Assembly: GCA_949358305.1 (NCBI GenBank) | Contig: OX442314.1 | Location: forward strand, 38,289,211-38,353,210 | Direction: 5' to 3' | DNA: 64,000 nucleotides | DNA from: Strigamia acuminata | Taxonomy: Eukaryota > Arthropoda > Chilopoda > Geophilomorpha > Linotaeniidae | Shown here: positions 56,690 through 64,000 of the stretch, one piece after another | Layout: each line of letters begins with the position of its first letter | Numbering within the stretch: position 1 is the first letter of the stretch | Program-made: the position numbers and the translations under genes | The notes under the pieces: model-generated | What the model saw: the letters and a program-made list of their open reading frames with translations, nothing else | What the model was told of the DNA's origin: nothing | The model's database searches: none

Positions 56690-57010
56690 AAAAATCGATG
56701 TTTTAGCTGAAAAATCGATGATTTAGCTGAAAAATCGATGTTTTAGCTGTAAAATCAATGTTTTTAGCTAAAAAATCGACGTTTTTAACTGAAAAATCAA
56801 TCTTTTAGCTGAAAAATCGATGTTTTTAGCTAAAAAATCGACGTTTTTAGCTGAAAAATCGATGTTTTTAGCTGAAAAATAGATGTTTTTAGCTGAAAAA
56901 TCGATGTTTTTAGACAAAAATAAATTTTCATAGACCAATAATCATCATGCGACGTTATATTGGTCTAAAATGATGTCTATTATTGGGCTAAAACTCGACC
57001 TTTTAGCCTA
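56690..57010. repeat. Tandem repeat 'agctgaaaaatcgatgtttt'
   Basis: Ten or so 20-bp units, degenerate at the edges (56650-57040), between the small membrane protein gene and the phosducin-like gene. Confidence 0.85.
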
Positions 57011-57225
57011 AAAGGTCGATTTTTAGGCTAAAAACATTTTATTTTCGTGCTAAGTCAGTTAATTTTTGTGATGCAAAGTTAAATTGTCGTTGTTATGTGA
57101 TGCGAGACAACTAGTTTATTATTTTAAAAAAAGGAATTGAATTAAATTTTACAAAATTTTACAAAAACAAATTTATAATACACAAGTACATGATTTTCAG
57201 CATTAATTTTTTTATTAAGTCACAT

Positions 57226-59177
57226 TTAAATTTCGTCATTTTGTTCACTGCTGCGGATTAACGATGGAACCAACGTTCTATCTGGCAGCAAACCATGGCT
57301 ATTAAAAACACAAAATAAAAATAAACAAATATTTAAAAAAAAAATAAAATAAAAGATTTATCAGTTTTCCTTACTCGATTAAAAATGTTTCGACGTCACT
57401 CGCGTAGAAATCGTCTCCGAATTCTTTTCCCATTTTGACAAAATTGCCCATTATTTGTCCCGACTTGTAGATTAAAAGTGCCGGAATGCCGTGTATCTTC
57501 TGCACGATAATAATGAATCAAAAATAAACAAAATAACTCGGAAATTAAAAACAATTACAAAATGTTTGCTTAATCCCGCAATTGACGCTTTCAATCTACA
57601 AAATTTCACTTGGGGATATTCTTCGCTTAGAGACATCAAACAACCATTCATCGCTTCACAACTCGAATTATTCTGTCAAAAAAGAAGCAAAAAATTAAAA
57701 AACAACAGAAAAATGTTGATTTTTGTAATACAGTAGAGAGTGGATTATCCGAACAGCCGTTGAAATAAACCAAAACAAGCTTAAAAGCATTTAGAGATGT
57801 ATAAAATGTTGAAAATTGTCTACATTTTCTATAAATTTTCACAAATAACCTTCAAGATATCTAGAAAACTCAAATTTATAGCCCAAATTCCAACATAATT
57901 ACTCATTCCGGTCGTTTCTAATTATAAAAGACGAAAAAAACGGCCTTTTCACTTACCGTATTACCTCACATTAAACCGCATAAAATCCTTTTTAGATTTC
58001 CAAAATGTAAGAAATTGCCTTAAATTTCTATAAATTTACCCAGATTTTAGTAAAAATCTGCAGAAAATTAGAAAAACTTAAATTTTAGGCCCAAAAACCA
58101 ACATCTGAGCTCAAAAAAACAAAAACCTGTTTTTTCACTTATACCGACATGTTTCGCTTTACACCGGCATGTCGGTATAAACTGTTTGTATAAAGTTTCA
58201 AAAACCTGCTAAACCCATGCCCAACGCCACGCCGCTTAATGTGAGGTAATATACGGTATACAACAGGCATGTACAGTCGTGGACAAAAAAAACTTCCCTT
58301 CAGTTTAGCTGTTTTATAAGTTTATCTATCATTATTTGCCCGATCTATCTTTTAATACTGTTGTTAGAGCAAGACGAGAGACCGGTTTTATGTCTCCCAA
58401 TTAGTCCGGATGATCGACTCTCTACCGTATTTCAATTTACATCTTCGTATAAGTGAATCACAATGGTCACGTCCTTCTGTTCCTTATCAACCGCGTCTAC
58501 AAACTCATCGGCCGAGTTTAGATTCACCACACGACCAAACACCGGCCTAAAAATAAAAAAAAACCCAAACATTACAAATTTTATTTAAAAAAAATAAAAA
58601 CATTTTACATCTTACAAACTCTTAATTTTAGTCAGCATTTCCTGCATTCTTTTTTGAAGATAATCTTTAAAAAAATCATCTTGTAACAACTCTTCAAACT
58701 CGTCTTCTTCCTTTTTAGCTTTTTCATCTTCGGTCTAAAAAAAAAACAAAAATAAAATAAATAAAATTCAATTTTAAACAAAACAAATATTATATTCATT
58801 TATTATTATTACCTGAGATCGACAAGTGAGGGACAATTTCTTCATCAAATTCAATTTTTCCGCTTCTTGCTCTTCCCTTCGCTCCGTTTCCAGCTGTTTG
58901 AACTTCTGCCAATCCCGTAACACACCTTTAGGACCAGTCTAGACAAATTGACAAATACTTCCACTCAAAGAAACCAGAAATACACATTTCCTGCATTAAT
59001 ACACACACGTTTACTCACGTTTACCGATGTTCCGTCCCATTTTTCGATGTTCTGTTCACGTTGCGGTGCTCGAGTATTAGTATTGGTTTCGTTCTCATCG
59101 TCGGAACCATTTTCGCTGCTACTACTGCAGTAATTTTGCAGTTTTTCGCCGAGAAGCTTGTCGTCCAGCGTTGCCAT
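57226..59177 (-). CDS. Pdcl: Phosducin-like protein (PhLP1), G-beta-gamma folding cofactor
   Basis: Thioredoxin-fold cofactor of the CCT chaperonin in G-beta-gamma assembly; cytosolic. Exons 59019-59177, 58813-58938, 58616-58734, 58441-58546, 57559-57672, 57375-57499 and 57226-57298 sum to 273 residues in frame, close to family length. The N-terminus is acidic and Ser-rich (CSSSSENGSDDENE), a usual CK2 target. The G-beta-binding helix 1 motif TGPKGVLRDWQKFKQLE is followed by KKLSLTCRSQ. The thioredoxin-like domain reads FGRVVNLNSADEFVDAVD, SCEAMNGCLMSLSEEYPQ and IPALLIYKSGQIMGNFV, then the C-terminal GLLPD. Intron 57673-58440 contains a TIR element. Confidence 0.93.
57954..58258. mobile_element. 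TIR element ('taccgtattacctcacatta')
   Basis: Left end 'taccgtattacctcacatta' pairs with right end 'taatgtgaggtaatatacggta'. It carries a 'ttataccgacatg..cggcatgtcgg' inner palindrome. Partial copies occur at 46614-46715. Lies in the Pdcl intron 57673-58440. Confidence 0.75.
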
Positions 59178-59750
59178 TTCAAAATCAACAAACACGCTAT
59201 GATATGACGTAAGATGACGTAATGGTGTTTTCTCAGTTTTCGAGATGTTTCTATTGAGGTCGCTGCTATCGCGGTGCTGTGGAGCAATATTATTAGGACA
59301 GTATATTTATTTGTTATTATTATTGGAGTGTTTGTGATTTTAACTCTACGGTGGAATGTGTGTGTTGAAAACGTTTTAAAATCCAAACCTGCATCTGGGA
59401 GACATAAGCGCCTCCAATCACAGGACTCCACACATTCCCGCTGAAACCAACCAATGACGGCGCAGATACCATTTACAAACCAAGATAGCGGGTGAAAGCG
59501 CGGTGAAAAGAAAACAAATCTTGGATGGAAACCTGGTTTTTAATTTTTAATAATTTAAAATATATCCGAAAAGGAGAATCGGGTTTTGACGATTATCATG
59601 AATAAGTATCACCTCAAAATGATCGAAATAACTTCCGACAGGATAGTGATAAATTAATATTAAACAAAACTGTTCTGACCAAGTTGGTTTATTCGAATGA
59701 AAAGCGTTTTATTTATTTATTGATGTATTATTTAAAAAAAAAAAAATAGT
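59178..59750. other. Promoter side of Pdcl, intergenic
   Basis: No exon or repeat family recognised. The first 100 bp upstream of 59177 is the probable Pdcl promoter. Confidence 0.35.
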
Positions 59751-59754
59751 TACA

Positions 59755-60330
59755 ACAACCGAAAATTATCGACGAGATTGCGTGGGATTTGAATCCCACA
59801 GGCACTTTTCCAAGAAAAAATGGATCCGAGATGTCCTACATGGATTATTATCAACAGGTGAAATAAAAATAAATAATTTTTTGTGTTATTTTAATTAATT
59901 TTTTAATTAATTTTTTTTTTTTTTTAAAATGTGAAAATTGAATTTATCTGTGGAAATAAATCGAGTTAAAATGATTTATTTTTCTTAGAGGAATCTTCGG
60001 ATTAGGGATCCTGGCCAGCCATTGTTGATAATTAAACAAAGCTGATTGGAGAGGGACGATGCAATTGGGTGGCGCCGCCTGGACCATCTTCAATCCCGTA
60101 AATCATTCATTTAACCCATTTTTTCACACATTTTGGCCATTTAGTAATTTTTTAAAAATATTTTCTTTATTTTCTTTATTTTGTAGTTTCAAAAGACGAA
60201 AATAATGGTCACGGGCATCGACACGTACAAAGACAGCGCGCAAAGAGCCAAAGCTGTGTGCGCAACAGTTTTGCCTAATATTAATTTATCACTACTGTCG
60301 AAAGTTATTTTGATCATTTTGATACTGATT
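59755..60330 (+). pseudogene. Broken Piwi-clade Argonaute fragment
   Basis: Three pieces match Piwi proteins in order. 59750-59856 reads LQQPKIIDEIAWDLNPTGTF then MSYMDYYQQ, the end of the PAZ region, and closes at a donor. After an acceptor at 59988, RNLRIRDPGQPLLII follows, then a stop. About 30 bp on, in another frame, comes QLGGAAWTIFNP and a donor. After an acceptor near 60185, KIMVTGIDTYKDSAQR reads as the start of the PIWI domain. The MID domain is missing, so an internal deletion has fused the flanking parts; the frame is broken and the rest of the PIWI domain is lost. Introns are kept, so it is a decayed duplicate and not a retrocopy. Confidence 0.72.
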
Positions 60331-60654
60331 GATGGTGATCGTTCATGAGATGCTGAACAATTCCGCTCATCATCATCATTTGCTCTTTTAATTCATTAAT
60401 TAAGTTAATTAATTAATTAATTAAGTAATGATAATAGAGAGTTTGCAGGATGCATTTTCCCCTTATTTTGCTCCACGATACACTATTTTAATACTACAAT
60501 TTAATCACAAGCCCCTAATATCCTGGTCACTCCTGATTGGTCAATATTATGTCGCTTTATGGCGAAAAAGCGGGATATTATTGTTTGTTTGGTTTCACAA
60601 TCTGTCAAAATATCAAATAGAATTTGTGAATACTGCTCCAAAATCTTTTCCAGT

Positions 60655-60710
60655 TGTAAAACATACTGTACATACTGTACATACTGTACATACTGTACAT
60701 ACTGTAAGAC
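60655..60710. repeat. Microsatellite (tactgtaca)n
   Basis: Five copies of 'catactgta' in an otherwise AT-rich 60340-61050 stretch. No exon recognised there. Confidence 0.85.
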
Positions 60711-61057
60711 ACAAACACATTTCTGTAATTTATCTTATCAAAGTTATCTAATAATTCTAAGTGTTGCATTCTAGTTTATTAAAAGTAGAATAAAATGTGA
60801 AAAGATATTTCCAGCGTCTATCATTTCATGGCACATTTTCAAATGATAAAAGTCGACATTGTATCTTTTCTCAAACATTTATTATTTTTGTGTACGACTC
60901 ATTTACAATAAATATCTTAAATAGACTGTTCTTCTCTTTTCTTTTCAAACTGAGCACAGAAACTAATGTTGCATTTAAATTTAAGAACCCCTGAGTTTCA
61001 CATTTCAATATTTACATCAAACTTAAATCAATTTTACTCCCACTTCCATCCAACCAA

Positions 61058-63135
61058 CTAAAGAAAATCGGATTCGCATCGGAAAAGATCCACAAGTTCC
61101 GTCGGATTGATCGGCCTATCTATTACGTGAATAACTCCATTGTCAACCGGAATATCCGCCTGCAAAACCCGTACTTGGCCATTCACGCTGTCCAATCGTC
61201 CTATTTCCACAAAAATAAAAACAAAAATTACACACACAAATTAAAATAAATTAAACAAATTACTCGAGTTTCCTTCCGATACCACGCCGACCCAAATTGG
61301 CACTAAATATCGAGATATCGTCGTCAACCACTGACCATCCCGCAGTCCCTGACTATAAAACGTCCCATTCACTGCGTGAGACAACACCAATGCTAAAAAA
61401 AACAAAACAAAACACATTTTACAACACACATTTAAATAAACCAACTCCTACTCCCACTCCGTACCCGAAACCTTATCTGGATCAGCGAGAATTTTGTTAT
61501 AATTTTTCTTCGGAACAAACTGAAATCCTTGCGTCGTCGGCACAAACAACGTGAAACTCTCCTTGGGTCCCGTTGCTGTACAAAAAAAATAAAACAAAAA
61601 CATTAAACAACTTAAATCGATCATATTTCGTGCGAAAACAGTGAAAACACACTTTTGAAGAATTCTTCGAGGCCACTAGCAGCCAAAGCGGTCGTGATTC
61701 CATCGTACAGAGTGCAGTTCTCCGTAAAAAGCGTCGTGGTCATGTCGCCCCTCGGAAATGGATAGAGCACGCGGTCAAGAACGTGAACCATTACATTCGG
61801 CCCAGACAGCACGTTCAGACGAGTGAGCAGAGCGCCGTTAACGGTAAAACGCTGCAAAAACAAAACAAAAATACATGAGACCATGTCCTTATGACCGAAC
61901 AGGAATGACTTAACGTTTTCCCTGGGCGGATTTATGATTTTATTAAATTTTAACAGGTGGTTAAAAATTTAAGTGTGAAAATAAATAAAGTGATAAATAT
62001 TTTTACTAACTCGTGCTTCCTCTTTGCCGTACACGTTGAAGCGCACGCGTGAGTTCGCGTTGAATGTGTTTACGAGCATGTCGTTTACGATGGACTCGGC
62101 AGGGAAGCTTCCCGGCAGAACGTGATAGCGCAGCAGACGTGCTATTTGTCTGCCGTCACGTCTCATTTTCGTCATTAAAATGTCGGGAAGAATGCTGAAA
62201 GCGTCGTCACTCGGTGCTAAAATTGTTTTGGGCAACCCTGCAAAAAAAAAATAATAAAATAAAATAAACAATAATAAAAATTTATTTTTTTAAAAAAAAT
62301 CAAGAGCATTGACCTCGTTTAGAAAACTCAGTCTATGTAGCAATGCGGAAGTGGACTGCACTTGACCTTTGACCCCGCAACCTTGACTTTTGATCTCCAA
62401 CCACACAAATGACAAGAAAAATTTACATTTCCAAATTTCAAATTTCAAATTTCAAAAAAAAAAAAAAAAAAAAAAATTAAATAAACAATTTTTTTTTTTG
62501 AAATTTTGAAATTTAAATTTAAATTGTCAAACATGACCCACTAGAAGCAACCCGAACTCGAGATCCGGCCTTAACCACTTAATATTAGTAATGAATATTG
62601 AAATGCACGAGGTTGTTGCACCTGTGTCAACTGTCAACACATTTCACTTGTGACGACGACACACCACAACAAAATAAACTGTTTTGACTTTCTTACCAGG
62701 CTGCTCGAACAGCTCGGGCACGTCGACATTCTGCAGGAAATCCGACAACACGTTCAGTCCCAAATTCTTCAACATCTGCACCATAAACGCCTTCTGCTGC
62801 GCCTGCATTTGCTTCGCGTTTTGAGCGAGCGCCACCAACGACGGCGCGGCCTGCTGAGCCATCAGCAACTGCTGCGGCGAGATCCCGGGCGGGAGTTGAA
62901 ATCCCTGCGGTTGATTCACGCTCGCGTCGTGGATGAAATTCTGCTGGTGGTGCGGGCCGAATGCGGCGTTTTTTTGCGCCTCCATCTGCGCTTTCATCAA
63001 CGTGCCGGCCGGGTAAACTGGTTTTAAAATGTCCGGATTCGAGGATGACGATCGCAGCGAGGCGAAGATTATTGTCAGTGTTAGCACAACACGAGGGATC
63101 GAATGGATCGGGCGGATCGGGTGGATTGTGGCCAT
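61058..63135 (-). CDS. Secreted fasciclin (FAS1)-domain protein
   Basis: Extracellular adhesion-type protein. Exons 62697-63135, 62011-62237, 61653-61851, 61465-61575, 61264-61392 and 61058-61200 sum to 415 residues in frame. The start ATG at 63135 is followed by a signal peptide (VVLTLTIIFASL). Then comes a Gln/Pro-rich linker (PPGISPQQLLMAQQAAPS). FAS1 domain 1: TILAPSDDAFSILP ... RYHVLPGSF ... NVMVHVLDRVLYP. FAS1 domain 2: SFTLFVPTTQGFQFVPKKNY ... LVLSHAVNGTFYS ... GVIHVIDRPINP. There is no GPI signal or membrane segment at the C-terminus (ends CESDFL), so secretion is likely. The domain count (two) is lower than in fasciclin-1 (four). Confidence 0.92.
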
Positions 63136-63534
63136 GTTGAGTTTGGAGTGTGGCTCGTTCGCTGGTAGAGGTGACTGGGGTAATGTTTCGTTAATAAATC
63201 TATGCACGAAGCCTCGCAGCTATATGGAGTTGGACCGTTTGCTTGACCTTTGGAAATGAGGTGGTTTGATTGGTTTAAAGGAAAGGGGACAGATTTTCCT
63301 TCAGGGATGAGTCGCGATTTTTTGTTTTTTGGTTTTCGTTTTACATCGAGAATTTCTTGTTCTGTAATTACTGGCAGTTCAAAAAGGTATAAAATAAATT
63401 TAATGAAAAATGTTTGATTTGTTTGGAATTTTTTTAAATTTCTTTTTATGAATGAAAATTTATGAGAAATGAAATGTTGATTTCAAAAAGGCGAAACACG
63501 GTTTGTTGCAGATCTCCAACATCTTACAGTGACA

Positions 63535-63955
63535 GCGAAGCCGAACCATTTGTACCTGCATCGGATGTGATTAGCTGCCCCTGCAGGCTGATCACTGCCC
63601 TGCAACAACAATGCACTTGTGCAGCTCTCGCGCCTCTCGTGTTTCTCTGGTGCGCCTGTTGCGGTCCTCCATAACCAGGTGGAGCTGCGGGCCTTTGATT
63701 GGTGATTGAATGGTCGCCGTGACACGCGGTCTGATTAGGGATGGCTCCAGTAGCTATCGCACTTGGAAATGCACCCGAGACACCATATCATACCCCTAGA
63801 CATCAATAAAGCCAATAACCAAAACTATCTTGTGTCTGTTGTATTTCGTGGATATTTCATCGTGTGTGTTGCATCCAGTATCTGTGGCCCTCCGCTGACC
63901 ACGTGACATCCGTCCGAACACTCATACGGTTTCTGCAACCAATCCTGCACCGGTT
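63535..63955 (+). repeat. Dispersed LTR-like repeat, fullest copy
   Basis: Starts 'tgtgattagctgcccctgca' near 63567 and runs through 'gcagctctcgcgcctctcg', 'gttgcggtcctcc', 'gaaatgcacccgagacacca', 'catcaataaagccaataacc', 'tgtatttcgtggatatttca', 'gtgtgtgttgcatcc' and 'gctgaccacgtgac'. Matches pieces at 16400-16530 and 28840-29000. The AATAAA-containing middle followed by a 120-bp tail looks like an LTR R-U5 region. No retroviral-type gene is visible. Confidence 0.65.
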
Positions 63956-64000
63956 TCTGCAACCAACCCTGCACCCATTACTGCAGCTGTGTCCATCCTT

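Noticed and set aside
59755-60330. Functional Piwi gene
   Set aside because: MID domain missing, frame broken between pieces and PIWI domain truncated, so it is called a pseudogene.

Overview
This is a eukaryotic nuclear window, most likely from an arthropod. Genes are split into many short exons by AT-rich introns (the smallest about 57 bp) with clean GT/AG borders. All recognisable proteins are animal families: receptor guanylate cyclase, stonin/stoned-B, SIK3 kinase, elongin C, phosducin-like protein, FAS1 protein and a Piwi remnant. Short stretches of TTAGG-type and TCAGG-type repeat fit an arthropod. I cannot name the species.

Layout. 438-8271 (+): 3' part of a receptor guanylate cyclase gene (18 exons, the 5' end lies left of the window). 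9148-12979 (-): an unrecognised 13-exon gene with an SKSRD tandem repeat. 13463-15214 (-): a GC-rich long exon of an unrecognised basic/serine-rich protein. 15.5-18.2 kb: repeats and AT-rich intergenic DNA. 18187-24358 (-): stoned-B/stonin, with a 21-bp minisatellite in one intron and a likely 5' exon/promoter near 26.1 kb. 26.8-27.0 kb (-): an orphan candidate exon. 28018-28494 (-): a small two-exon gene. 30689-50874 (-): a complete 16-exon SIK3 gene whose introns carry many DNA transposons. 53522-53854 (-): elongin C. 55298-55855 (-): a small unknown ORF. 56175-56474 (-): a small membrane protein. 57226-59177 (-): phosducin-like protein. 59755-60330 (+): a broken Piwi gene fragment. 61058-63135 (-): a secreted FAS1-domain protein. 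Both window edges lie in the same dispersed LTR-like repeat family.

The exon models were assembled by hand. For the guanylate cyclase, the 13-exon gene, stonin, SIK3, phosducin-like and FAS1 genes, the exons join in one open frame and the summed length is a multiple of three. Individual borders may be off by a base or so.

The genes do not form a pathway; this is an ordinary metazoan neighbourhood. The most unusual items are: EGF-like repeats between the ligand domain and membrane segment of the guanylate cyclase; TIR elements with telomere-like cores, one flanked by a 9-bp duplication; a nested transposon stack inside a SIK3 intron, including a hAT element with an inverted duplicated ORF; the all-phase-0 unknown gene; and the internally deleted Piwi fragment.
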